From: Burkholderia sp. Ax-1724 | Lineage (GTDB): Bacteria > Pseudomonadota > Gammaproteobacteria > Burkholderiales > Burkholderiaceae | Assembly (NCBI RefSeq): GCF_011752995.1 | Contig: NZ_VWWL01000004.1 | Coordinates: 62,001 to 126,000, forward strand | Direction of reading: 5' to 3' | DNA length: 64,000 nucleotides | Shown: positions 44,399-52,811 of the stretch, in pieces | Position numbering within the stretch: position 1 is the first letter of the stretch | Layout: every line of letters starts with the position of its first letter | Program-made: the position numbers and the translations under genes | The notes under the pieces: generated by a model | The model's input: the letters and a program-made list of their open reading frames with translations, nothing else | Databases searched by the model: none | What the model was told of the DNA's origin: nothing

Positions 44399-46693
44399 AT
44401 GACACCTGACCGGGTCGACTCACCACGTGCGAGCCGCCTTCCCCGCCGTTCTGTCCGCGAACAGGACGACGCCTCGTTCCCCGCCGTGCCGGAACAGAAT
44501 TTCCATGTGCGGCGCATCACGCTGATCGCGCTGCTGGTCGCGGCCGTCGTGCTGCCGTTCGTCTACGTCGCGGCGATGGCGTTCACCGATCTGCGCTCGC
44601 GCGAGGCCGACGCGACCGACATGACGCGACGTACCGTGCGCGTCGCCGAAGAACACGCGCTGAAGGTGTTCGACATGAACGAGACACTCAACTCGCGCAT
44701 CGTCGATCTGACCGCGGGCCTCGACGACGACGGCATTCGCGGGCGCGAACACACGATTCACGACAAGCTGCGCACGATGGGCGGCGGCTATCCGCAGGTC
44801 GCCGCAGTGTCGATCTTCGGGCTCGGGGGCGACCTGCTCGCGAGCAGCCGCTTCTATCCATCACCGGTGCTGTCGATCGGCGAGCGCGACGACTTCGTCG
44901 GCATCCGCGACGGCAACGAACTCCAGCACGTCTCGAAGGTGATGAGCGGACGCGTGGCGAGCGAAGAGGTGTTCAACATGGGCGTCGAGCGCAAGATGCC
45001 CGACGGCTCGTTCGCGGGGGTCGTGTCGATCGCGCTGCGGCCGAGCTATTTCGACGCGTTCTATCGCGAACTGCTCGGCGGCAGCGGCGATACGCCGATG
45101 ATCATGAGTCTCGTGCGCACCGACGGCGCGGTTCTCGCGCACTATCCGCCCGGCCCGCGCGAGGCGACGGCGATCTCGCCCGACACGCCGTTCACGAAAG
45201 CGGTCGCGCAAGGCCAGCGCACGGGCGTCGTGCGGATGCATTCGCCCCTCGCCGGCGGCAACCTGATCGTCGCATTCCGGCGCGTCGGCTCGTATCCCGT
45301 GTACGTGCTGTGCGGCTACCGCACCTCGGCGATCTGGACCGCCTGGTACACGCACCTGAGCGTGCTGATCCTGTCGATGTTCACGCCGTCGATCGCGCTG
45401 TGGTGCGTGATCTGGCTGTCGCTGCGGCGTCTGAGCGCCGAAGAGGAAGCGTGGCAGCGCTGGCAGGCCGAGGCGTCGATGCGCCGCTCGATCGAATCGG
45501 CGTACCGCCAGTCGCGCAAGATGGAAGCGCTCGGCACGCTGGTCGGCAGCGTCGCGCACGACTTCAACAACCTGCTGATGATCCTCTCCGCCAACGTGCA
45601 GATCGTGCGGCGGCGCGGCGTCGGCGGGGTCGAGCGCGAACTCTCGGCAATGGAGCGCGCGTTGAAGAGCGGCCAGTCGCTCACGCGGCAGTTGCTCGGC
45701 GTCGCGCGCAAGCAGCCGCTGCGCACCGAGACGCTGTCGCTCGAACGCTGGCTGCCGACCTGCCGCGAACTGCTGCGCGCGTCGCTCGGCGCGAAGGTGT
45801 CGCTCGTGATCGACAGCGGCGCCGATACGTGGCCGGTGCGCGTCGACGTCGCGGAACTCGAGCTCGCGCTCATCAACGTCGCCGTGAACGCGCGCGACGC
45901 AATGGCCAACGGCGGGCGCTTCGCGGTGCGCGCGAGCAACGTGGTGTTCCGTCACGAGGACGGTTTCCCGCTCACCGGCGAATTCGTGCAGATCTCGCTC
46001 GAGGACACCGGCACCGGCATGGCGCCCGAGGTGCTCGCGCGCGCCTTCGAGCCGCTCTTCACGACCAAGCCGAAGGGCATGGGCACGGGCCTCGGGCTGC
46101 CGCAGGTGTTTGCGTTCTGCGAGAGTTCGGGCGGGCTTGCCGCGATCGACAGCGCGATCGGCGCGGGCACCTCGGTGCGCCTGTATCTGCCGCGCGCGTC
46201 GGCCGAGCCGCAAAGCGTCAGCCCGGACGAAGCGGGTCCGCAGGAGATCGAAGCGCCGCAGGGGCTGCGCGTGCTGCTCGTCGAGGACAACCAGGAAGTG
46301 GCCGCCGGCACCGAAGCGCTGCTGCAGATGATGGGCCACAAGGTCACCGGCGTATTCAACGCCGACCTCGCGCTGCGCCTGCTCGACGACGCCCGCGCGA
46401 AGCGCGCGGACACCGGCGAGCCGCTGCCGTTCGATCTCGTGCTGTCGGACATTCACATGCCCGGCAAGCTGAACGGCATCGATCTGGCCGAAGCGGTGCT
46501 CGCCTTCGATACGCAACTGCCGGTCATTCTCGTCACCGGCTACGCGGAAGAACTCGACCGCGCGCGGCATGTGAACGTGCGCGTGCTGTCCAAGCCGTTC
46601 GACATCGGTCTGCTCGAGAAGCTGCTCGAAACGATCCAGCGCAATCTCGCGCAGACGGATAACGATCCGGTGACGCATCCGGCCGATTCCTGA
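44399..46693 (+). CDS. membrane hybrid sensor histidine kinase
   Basis: This protein of about 764 aa has a membrane segment near residues 40-62, a periplasmic sensor domain of about 240 residues (dCache-like), a second membrane segment near 320-345, a HisKA box with VAHDFNNLLMI, an ATPase domain (NVAVNARDAM, EDTGTGM, GMGTGLGL) and a C-terminal receiver (LVEDNQEV, LSDIHMPG, LSKPF). ATG 44399 is taken as start. An in-frame TTG at 44384 is possible. It is divergent from the receiver, CheC and GGDEF operon. Confidence 0.9.
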   Translation: MTPDRVDSPRASRLPRRSVREQDDASFPAVPEQNFHVRRITLIALLVAAVVLPFVYVAAMAFTDLRSREADATDMTRRTVRVAEEHALKVFDMNETLNSRIVDLTAGLDDDGIRGREHTIHDKLRTMGGGYPQVAAVSIFGLGGDLLASSRFYPSPVLSIGERDDFVGIRDGNELQHVSKVMSGRVASEEVFNMGVERKMPDGSFAGVVSIALRPSYFDAFYRELLGGSGDTPMIMSLVRTDGAVLAHYPPGPREATAISPDTPFTKAVAQGQRTGVVRMHSPLAGGNLIVAFRRVGSYPVYVLCGYRTSAIWTAWYTHLSVLILSMFTPSIALWCVIWLSLRRLSAEEEAWQRWQAEASMRRSIESAYRQSRKMEALGTLVGSVAHDFNNLLMILSANVQIVRRRGVGGVERELSAMERALKSGQSLTRQLLGVARKQPLRTETLSLERWLPTCRELLRASLGAKVSLVIDSGADTWPVRVDVAELELALINVAVNARDAMANGGRFAVRASNVVFRHEDGFPLTGEFVQISLEDTGTGMAPEVLARAFEPLFTTKPKGMGTGLGLPQVFAFCESSGGLAAIDSAIGAGTSVRLYLPRASAEPQSVSPDEAGPQEIEAPQGLRVLLVEDNQEVAAGTEALLQMMGHKVTGVFNADLALRLLDDARAKRADTGEPLPFDLVLSDIHMPGKLNGIDLAEAVLAFDTQLPVILVTGYAEELDRARHVNVRVLSKPFDIGLLEKLLETIQRNLAQTDNDPVTHPADS

Positions 46694-46785
46694 GGGGCGG
46701 GGCCTCCTGACCTCATGGCCTCGTAGCTTCTCGGCCGTGTGCTCCGTGCGCCTGAATCCGGGGGTCATGCAGGCATCACCCGGAC

Positions 46786-46840
46786 GTCACTCAGGCGTCA
46801 CTCAGGCGTCACTCAGGCGTCACTCAGGCGTCACTCAGGC
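46786..46840. repeat. 11-bp tandem repeat, five perfect copies
   Basis: The unit GTCACTCAGGC is repeated five times head to tail, and a partial copy (GTCATT) follows. Looser copies lie just upstream (46763-46785). It lies after the hybrid kinase gene and before a terminator. The unit length is not a multiple of three and no gene crosses it. Confidence 0.95.
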
Positions 46841-46860
46841 GTCATTTACCAGGACTTGTA

Positions 46861-46891
46861 AAAGCGCGGCGGCGACACGCCGCGCTTTTTT
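46861..46891 (+). terminator. rho-independent terminator after the hybrid kinase
   Basis: A stem AAAGCGCGGCG/CGCCGCGCTTT with a 6-base loop is followed by TTT. Confidence 0.85.
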
Positions 46892-47047
46892 GCATGGACG
46901 CCCCACGCGGCGTGGCCTCACGGCAGATCACAGCGGATACGCGAGCGCGCGGCCACGCTCCGGCACGATCGTTGCGGCGTCCACGGGGGCAAGGCGGATA
47001 GCGCGTGCGGCGCTGCCCGTTCCGCCTGAACATGTCGGGAGATAGCC

Positions 47048-48160
47048 ATGCAACACACCGTGATGGGTTTATTCGACACCCGCGTGCAAGCCGAAAGCGC
47101 CCGCGACACGCTCGTGCAGACCGGTTTTGCACGCGAGGCGATCGATCTGCGGACGAACCCCGAGCCGTCCGCCGGCCCGGCGAGCGACGATGTCACCAAT
47201 GCGGGGATGTTTGCGAATATCGAGCGCTTTCTGTCGAGCCTGTTCGCGACCGGTTCGCGCGCGCTGGACACCACGCGCTACGCGGAAGCGCTGCGGCGCG
47301 GCGCAGTGCTCGTGTGCGTCAATGCCGCGAGCGAATCGCATGCGGAGCTTGCGCGCAATACGCTCGTGCGGCTCGGTGCGACCGAGGTCGACGACCGCCT
47401 GCCCGATTGGGACGCGCAGACAGCAGGTGCGCAGGCCGCGGCACGGCGCGAATATTCGGTGCTCGACGAACTGGGCATCGGCGCGGTGATGCCGGGCACG
47501 CCGCACACGTCCAGCGCAACGACGGCGGCGGCCGGGGCGGCTACGTCACTGCGGGCGGCGGGGGCGCCGGGTGCGGCTGGCGCGGCGCCCGCCACCGCGG
47601 CAAGTGAAAACACCGGTGTAGCCGGAACGACGAGCGCGACTGTGCCGATGGGTGCCACGCCACGCGATCCGCGCCACACCACGCCGCCGGACAGCCTCCG
47701 AGCCGAACCGTTCGCGCCGTCGCCGCTCGACGAGCATCCGAAGTCCGATCCGCTGAACGCGCGAGCCAGCGACGTGGACCGCAGCGCGATTGCCGCCGGC
47801 TCGGTGCCGGGCTCGGGCGCGGTCATGCAGCCGCCGGAAGTCATCCCCGAACGCGGGCAGCCGACTGCGGAGCCCGGTGCCCGGATGCCTAACGAGTATC
47901 TGGAGTACGAAGAAGATTTCCGCGCCCATTACGACGAACAGTACGCGTCCGACAACCCGCGTTACGAGGACTACGTGCCCGCTTATCGCTATGGCGCGGA
48001 GATCGGCAACGATGCGCGATTCCGCGATCGTCCGTGGGAAGAGATCGAGCCCGAAGCGCGGCGCTACTGGGAAACCACGTCGCCGGAGAGCACGTGGGAG
48101 CGCTTCAAGCTCGCGGTGCGTCATGGGTGGGAGCGGGTGACGGGACATCACCACGCCTAG
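47048..48160 (+). CDS. putative stress-response protein with GsiB/YflT-like N-domain and conserved C-domain
   Basis: The 370-aa protein starts at ATG 47048 (GGGAGA upstream). Residues 1-120 resemble general-stress heat-induced domains (VMGLFDTRVQAESARDTLVQTGF). An Ala/Gly/Thr/Pro-rich linker follows. The C-terminal 90 residues hold FRAHYDEQYA, YRYGAEIGND and a WERFKLAVRHGWERVTG end, a pattern that recurs in stress-related proteins. There is no signal peptide. The role is inferred from resemblance only. Confidence 0.7.
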   Translation: MQHTVMGLFDTRVQAESARDTLVQTGFAREAIDLRTNPEPSAGPASDDVTNAGMFANIERFLSSLFATGSRALDTTRYAEALRRGAVLVCVNAASESHAELARNTLVRLGATEVDDRLPDWDAQTAGAQAAARREYSVLDELGIGAVMPGTPHTSSATTAAAGAATSLRAAGAPGAAGAAPATAASENTGVAGTTSATVPMGATPRDPRHTTPPDSLRAEPFAPSPLDEHPKSDPLNARASDVDRSAIAAGSVPGSGAVMQPPEVIPERGQPTAEPGARMPNEYLEYEEDFRAHYDEQYASDNPRYEDYVPAYRYGAEIGNDARFRDRPWEEIEPEARRYWETTSPESTWERFKLAVRHGWERVTGHHHA

Positions 48161-48273
48161 ACAGGCGAGCGGCGGATCAGGCTGTGGCCGCCGCCCGCGT
48201 GGGCCTCTCACACGCGGGCGCGGCCTTCGGGCATGCGACGCGCCGCCGGTTGTTGCGTTAGCGAAACGGCCCG

Positions 48274-48825
48274 TTACGCCGCGTGCCGCTTGACCCAGGC
48301 GACGTAGCGGTCGACGAAGGTTTGCAGGAACTTGCGCGTGCCGTCGTTCACGATCTCGCCTTTTTCGTTGATGACCGACAGATCGTGCTTGATGAAGACT
48401 TCGGGCTGGGCAAGCGTGGCGACGTCGAGGTAGGCGAGCACGTTGCGCAGATGCTGCTGCGCGAGCGCCGTGCCGGTTGCGCCAAGCGACGTGCCGATAA
48501 TCGCGCCGGGCTTGTTGCCCCACGAGTTCGTGCCCCACGGGCGCGAACCCCAGTCGAGCGCGTTCTTCAGCACGCCCGGCATCGAGCGGTTGTATTCGGG
48601 CGTCACGAACAGCAGGCCGTTCGCGGCCTCGACCCGTTCCTTGAGCTTTTTACCGGCTTCGGGATAGTCGGCATCGTAGTCCTGGCAGTAGAGGGGCAAG
48701 GAGCCGATATCGATGAACTCGAAGGTGAAATCGGATGGAGCAAGGGAAATGACCGCTTGGGCCAACTGGCGATTGAACGAATCCCGCCGCAGACTGCCAA
48801 CGACAACTGCAATGTGATAAGCCAT
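48274..48825 (-). CDS. NADPH-dependent FMN reductase (ChrR/azoreductase-like)
   Basis: The 183-aa flavodoxin-like protein has the phosphate-binding SLRRDSFNRQLA near residues 11-22 and the PEYNRSMPGVLKNALDW motif near 75-91, both typical of the family. It reduces quinones, chromate or azo compounds with NAD(P)H. ATG 48825 has AGGA 8 bp upstream. It stands alone. Confidence 0.9.
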   Translation of the reverse strand: MAYHIAVVVGSLRRDSFNRQLAQAVISLAPSDFTFEFIDIGSLPLYCQDYDADYPEAGKKLKERVEAANGLLFVTPEYNRSMPGVLKNALDWGSRPWGTNSWGNKPGAIIGTSLGATGTALAQQHLRNVLAYLDVATLAQPEVFIKHDLSVINEKGEIVNDGTRKFLQTFVDRYVAWVKRHAA

Positions 48826-49150
48826 GGTTCGCTTCCTCGGGTAAGGCGCTCGACGCGCAAAGAGTACGAGGTGTTCATCATAGGCAAAAGCCGCGCGAGT
48901 GGCGACGCGGGGCGACAAATTGGCGGAGCGGGACAGGCCGGAAGGCGGCTACGGAGATCGTGCCGGTGGATAACGATTTATCCCTGAAAGTTATCCACAA
49001 ATTCACTGAATAACCTTGTGGATAACTGAGACTTTTGCCTTGTCAATCAAGCCCGCCCCCGGGCCGGGACGATTTGAGGCAAAGCGATGCAATACATTTA
49101 TCGAGGACCGAACCGGGTCGATGTCCTGTCCGGCCCTGCGCGTGCTTCGA
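48826..49150. other. intergenic region with paired DnaA boxes
   Basis: This 325-bp gap holds no gene. Its centre (48966-49030) is unusually AT-rich and contains the two DnaA boxes listed next, plus a related GGATAACGATTTATCC segment. Confidence 0.6.
48991..49025. promoter_or_regulatory. two perfect inverted DnaA boxes
   Basis: TTATCCACA lies at 48991-48999, and its exact reverse complement TGTGGATAA at 49017-49025. A third partial match lies just upstream. Perfect consensus boxes this close are rare by chance in GC-rich DNA. They may titrate DnaA or regulate a neighbour. The replicon's iteron origin is about 10 kb away. Confidence 0.75.
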
Positions 49151-49282
49151 TCAGTTGCCGAAGAACACGTTGCAGTACGACGGGGGGCCGTTGCACGCGG
49201 CCGGAGCGGCAGCGTAAGCCACGCCGGAAGCAGCGGCAAACAGGGCGGCGGAAGCGATCAGGGCGGAAAGAATGCGTTTCAT
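49151..49282 (-). CDS. 43-aa exported peptide with two cysteines
   Basis: ATG 49282 has GAGGA 8 bp upstream and opens a 43-codon frame with a clear Sec signal peptide (MKRILSALIASAALFAAASG, then AYA). The mature part is only about 19 residues (AAPAACNGPPSYCNVFFGN) with two Cys that could pair. The family is unknown to me. It lies upstream of the ECF sigma factor gene, on the other strand. Confidence 0.7.
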   Translation of the reverse strand: MKRILSALIASAALFAAASGVAYAAAPAACNGPPSYCNVFFGN

Positions 49283-49730
49283 GGCAAAGGTCCTCGTCAG
49301 CGTGTGGTTTGCGATCTCGGGTGATCGTTGGCGTGAAGCATAGCGAGCCGCTCACTGCCCACAAACAGCGAAGATGGGAAGATATTTTCTTATAAAATGA
49401 AATAATCGGCATTGCCCCTCTGTGTCAATTCGGTGGCAGAACGGCGCATGCCTGTTTGCCGTGCTGCCGATTGACCACCGTTTCGCCCCACGACTTTAAT
49501 TTCATTTTTCGAAATAATCTCTTGCCGTTGTCATAAGTTGCCGCGTCGCGCGACCAAGCTATCTGGCGATCGCAGACCGGAGATCTATGTTCAATACCGA
49601 TTCGCTTGCGCAGGAGCGTGAGGGAGAATGGCGCACGCATCCGCAGACAGCGCAAGGACGATCATCCGCTCATGAATCGCGAAGTCTTAGCAGAACCGGC
49701 GCGACAGTCCGTGCATCGAAGGAGCGCGAC
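49283..49730. other. divergent promoter region of small exported peptide and ECF sigma factor
   Basis: The 448-bp gap has two AT-rich patches (49380-49410 with TATAAAATGAAATAAT, and 49490-49525 with TTTCATTTTTCGAAAT) suited to promoters. A longer frame for the sigma factor reaches into it, but the ribosome site supports the start at 49731. Confidence 0.5.
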
Positions 49731-50339
49731 ATGACGCAGCCACGTGGCGCGGCGCTCGACGATCCCGTCTATCTCGCGCAACTGCGGCGCGATCTCGTGC
49801 GCTTCGCGCACCTGCAATTGCGCGACGCCGCGGCCGCCGAAGACGCCGTGCAGGAAGCCCTGACCGCCGCATGGACCCAGGCCGAGCGCTTCGCCGCGCA
49901 ATCGGAACACAAGACGTGGGTGTTCGGCATCCTGCGCCACAAGCTCGTCGACACGCTGCGCGCGCGGCGGCGCACGATCAATCTGTCGGCGCTCGAAACC
50001 GAACTCGACGGCGAGGCGCTGCTCGATCGCGAGCTGTTCAAGGACAACGGCCACTGGTCGAGCGAGACGAAACCGCGCCCGTGGCCGACGCCCGAAACCG
50101 CGTTGCGCCAGCAGCAGTTCTGGACCCTCTTCGAGATGTGCCTCGATCATCTGCCTGAGCACATTGGGCGCGTATTCATGATGCGCGAGTTTCTCGACCT
50201 CGATATCGCGGCCATCTGCACCGAATTGCAGATCAACGCGAATCATTGCAGCGTGCTGATCTATCGGGCGCGCTTACGGCTGCGCACGTGTCTGAGCGAA
50301 AAGGGCTTATCGAGCGAGGATGCCAATGGGGAAGTGTAA
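49731..50339 (+). CDS. ECF-type RNA polymerase sigma factor
   Basis: The 202-aa protein has sigma region 2 (LRRDLVRFAHLQLRDAAAAED, then KTWVFGILRHKLVDTLR) and region 4 (LDHLPEHIGRVFMMREFLDL, ending in a SVLIYRARLRLR helix). ATG 49731 has AAGGAG 6 bp upstream. The zinc-finger anti-sigma gene overlaps its 3 prime end, so this is an ECF switch with its local inhibitor. The signal and regulon are unknown. Confidence 0.9.
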   Translation: MTQPRGAALDDPVYLAQLRRDLVRFAHLQLRDAAAAEDAVQEALTAAWTQAERFAAQSEHKTWVFGILRHKLVDTLRARRRTINLSALETELDGEALLDRELFKDNGHWSSETKPRPWPTPETALRQQQFWTLFEMCLDHLPEHIGRVFMMREFLDLDIAAICTELQINANHCSVLIYRARLRLRTCLSEKGLSSEDANGEV

Positions 50340-50532
50340 GAACATCACGCGGCTGCTATCCGACGCGCTCGACCGGTCGCTGACGAGCGGCGAGTGGCTC
50401 GCGATCCGCCTGCATCTGCCGACGTGCAGCGGCTGCCGTAACTATCGCAAGCAGATACGGTTGTTGCGAGCGGCCGCGCACACGGTCAGCGGAATCGAGT
50501 CGGCGGATGCGGCGGGGAATGACGAGCGGTGA
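50326..50532 (+). CDS. zinc-finger anti-sigma factor (small)
   Basis: The 68-aa protein has the anti-sigma zinc motif HLPTCSGC (H-x3-C-x2-C) in its middle and no membrane segment, so it is a soluble zf-HC2-type inhibitor. It overlaps the sigma gene by 14 bp. ATG 50326 is chosen because GAGG lies at a proper distance. ATG 50320 overlaps that site. Confidence 0.85.
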   Translation: MGKCKNITRLLSDALDRSLTSGEWLAIRLHLPTCSGCRNYRKQIRLLRAAAHTVSGIESADAAGNDER

Positions 50533-50672
50533 AATTCAAGCGATGGGATGCAGAGGCTCTGGACGGAGCGCTGAGGGCGTAGCAAGGCTTGGACGCCTGG
50601 CACGGCGCCTGTGCCTCGATGTGCCATTCGCTGTCCGCTGTTCGCTTGCTTCGGTGTTGGCGGCGCCAGCGA

Positions 50673-50964
50673 TCAACGCTCGGCCGGTGGCGTGTCGCGA
50701 TAGCGTTCGAAAAAACGCGCATGCGACGCTTCATCGATAAGGACGGGATTGGCTTCGGTCCGTGCCAGATGTTTCGCGAGCTGCGCACGGGTGCGAATCG
50801 GCCGAGGCGCGAAATTGCCGCCGCAATTCGCGGCAGACGTTGCGCAGTCGCGTCAGCGCACAGACCTCGCAGAACGTGCATTCGTACGTGCAGATCATCG
50901 CAGCGGGCGCGTTCGGCGGCAGCGACTTGCCGCAACCTTCGCAGGACGGTCTCAGCTCGAGCCT
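50673..50964 (-). pseudogene. frameshifted DUF1272 zinc-ribbon gene
   Basis: Reading leftward, LELRPSCEGCGKSLPPN, then ICTYECTFCEVCA, is followed after one extra base (within 50829-50832) by NCGGNFAPRPIRTRAQLAKH in the next frame, ending at TGA 50673-50675. Together this is a complete small DUF1272 protein of about 97 residues with its zinc Cys pairs. The codon where ATG is expected reads AGG, 8 bp after a GGAG, and no other start lies before the upstream stop. Both defects suggest a dead gene, unless sequencing errors are involved. Confidence 0.78.
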
Positions 50965-51137
50965 ATCGGCGGCTCCGCTTCAGGAACGCGAGGCGCGGGG
51001 GGCGTCTCGCTCTCCGGTCAGTGTAAGCGGCCGGCCGCTCGCGGCGGAAGGAGCGGTGCGGGAGCGCCGGCCTACCGTGCGTGCATACGTCGATCGCCGG
51101 CAATGACGATACGCCTCGCTCCCGTTGCGTGGCATCG

Positions 51138-52514
51138 TTACGTCAGCACGTTCCACAACACGAGCGTCAACGCGAGTCCGACGACCGATACGATCGTCTG
51201 CAACACCGACCAGACCAGCACCGTCTGTTTCAATTGCAATCCGAAGTATTCGCGGACCATCCAGAAACCCGCGTCGTTGACGTGGCAGAAAAATACCGAG
51301 CCCGCGCCGATCGCGAGCGCCATCAGCGAATTGTGTGTCGCGCTGAGGCCGGCCACGACCGGCGCGACGATGCCGGCCGTGGTCGTCGTGGCGACCGTTG
51401 CCGAACCGGTGGCCTGACGCAGCGCGACCGCGATGAGCCAGGCGAGCAGAAGCAGCGGCATATGCGAGCCGAGCGCGATCTTGCCGATCGTCGTGCTGAT
51501 ACCCGCGACGACGAGCGCCTGCTTCAAGCCGCCGCCCGCGCCGATGGTCAGCAGCAGCGCGGCGATCGGCGGCAGGCTTTTGCGCAGAATGCCGCCGACG
51601 CGCTCGCGCGCCATGCCACGCGACCAGCCGAGCGCGACCACCGCGAACAATACGGTGAGGCCAAGCGCGACCAACGGTTCGCCGAGAAAATTCAGCGCAT
51701 CGAAGAGGAATGTTTCGGGCTGCAGCAGCAGCTTCGCGACCGTGCGCCCGAGCATCAACACGACGGGCAGCAGGATCGTAATCAGCGAAATCGCGAAGCT
51801 CGGCGGCTCGGTGCCGTTTTCTTGCGCCGTGAAGAGCTTGCCCATTTCTTCAGGCTCGCCGACCTGTATCCGCTTGGATAACCAGACGCCATAGAGCGGC
51901 CCCGCGAGAATCACGGCCGGAATCGCGACGATCAAACCAAGCCCGAGCGTGAGGCCGAGGTCGGCGTGCAGCGCGCTCACCGCGATCAGCGGACCCGGAT
52001 GCGGCGGCAGCAACGCGTGCAGCGTCGTCATGCCGGCGAGCGCGGGAATCGCGATGCGCAGGATCGGCTGCTGCGAGCGGCGCGCCATCACGAAGATGAT
52101 CGGCACCATCATCACGAGGCCGACTTCGAAGAAGAGCGGCAAGCCGATCAGCAATGCGACGACGGCCATCATCCACGGAAGCGTGCGTGGCGTCGAATGT
52201 TTGAGGATGGTCGACACGAGTCGGTCGGCCGCGCCCGATTCGGCCATCAGCGCGCCGAGCATCGCCCCGAGCGCGATGATGATGCCGACGTCGCCGAGCA
52301 ACGCACCCGCGCCTTTGCTGAAGGCGCTCGCCACCGCTTCGAGCGGCAGACCGGCCGCAAAGCCCGCCGCGAACGTGCCGACGAGGATCGACAGGAACGG
52401 CGCGAGCTTGAGCACGCTGATGAAGACGATGATCAATGCGAGCCCGAGCACGCACGACAGGATGAGCTGCGTATCGTGGGCAGCCCACGGGGTGAGTGTT
52501 GTTATCGGATGCAC
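51138..52514 (-). CDS. GntP-family gluconate:H+ symporter
   Basis: This 458-aa membrane protein has 12-14 hydrophobic segments and family motifs: PLFFEVGLVMMVPIIF, the LLPPHPGPLIAV loop, RQATGSATVATTT, and GSVFFCHVNDAGFWMV. It imports gluconate or a related sugar acid. No gluconokinase gene lies beside it. It is divergent from the sulfonate-binding protein gene. Confidence 0.92.
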   Translation of the reverse strand: MHPITTLTPWAAHDTQLILSCVLGLALIIVFISVLKLAPFLSILVGTFAAGFAAGLPLEAVASAFSKGAGALLGDVGIIIALGAMLGALMAESGAADRLVSTILKHSTPRTLPWMMAVVALLIGLPLFFEVGLVMMVPIIFVMARRSQQPILRIAIPALAGMTTLHALLPPHPGPLIAVSALHADLGLTLGLGLIVAIPAVILAGPLYGVWLSKRIQVGEPEEMGKLFTAQENGTEPPSFAISLITILLPVVLMLGRTVAKLLLQPETFLFDALNFLGEPLVALGLTVLFAVVALGWSRGMARERVGGILRKSLPPIAALLLTIGAGGGLKQALVVAGISTTIGKIALGSHMPLLLLAWLIAVALRQATGSATVATTTTAGIVAPVVAGLSATHNSLMALAIGAGSVFFCHVNDAGFWMVREYFGLQLKQTVLVWSVLQTIVSVVGLALTLVLWNVLT

Positions 52515-52811
52515 GGAGGTCCTTTTTCGATTGGTTGATGCGGACGTGGTTTTGCGTGATTGCCCGGCGGCGTTGGGGGTTCACGCTTTCAGACGTTTGG
52601 GCGACTGGCCGATTGTAGCGGCGGGGAACGACAGGCTGCAGTGTGGTGGGCTTGGGCTTGCGTCGTGCGATGTGACGGGTACACATGGCAATGCTTCGCT
52701 GCGACCGCGTGATTTGCTTATGCGAATTTATCGGTTCGTCCAGGCGGACAGACGAATTATCGTCGGAGCCAATCGGGCCATTTTGCGTCCGTCTTTTTTA
52801 CGAGCATGTTC
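52515..52811. other. divergent intergenic region gntP-like / ssuA-like
   Basis: The 297-bp gap holds no gene. It contains CTTATGCGAATTTAT near 52715, which resembles half of the parS palindrome but lacks the second half. Confidence 0.4.

Noticed and set aside
44861-46768. A 635-codon open frame antisense to the hybrid kinase
   Set aside because: Composition is Arg/His/Asp-rich with no domain. The kinase on the other strand has all its motifs.
46786-46840. The 11-bp tandem array as a CRISPR
   Set aside because: Units are contiguous with no spacers, and no cas genes are present.
50533-51120. Plus-strand open frames in this gap as genes
   Set aside because: They are antisense to the broken DUF1272 gene and have no ribosome sites or domains.
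52708-52728. A possible fifth parS (CTTATGCGAATTTAT)
   Set aside because: Only one arm resembles parS and the central GCGC symmetry is lost.
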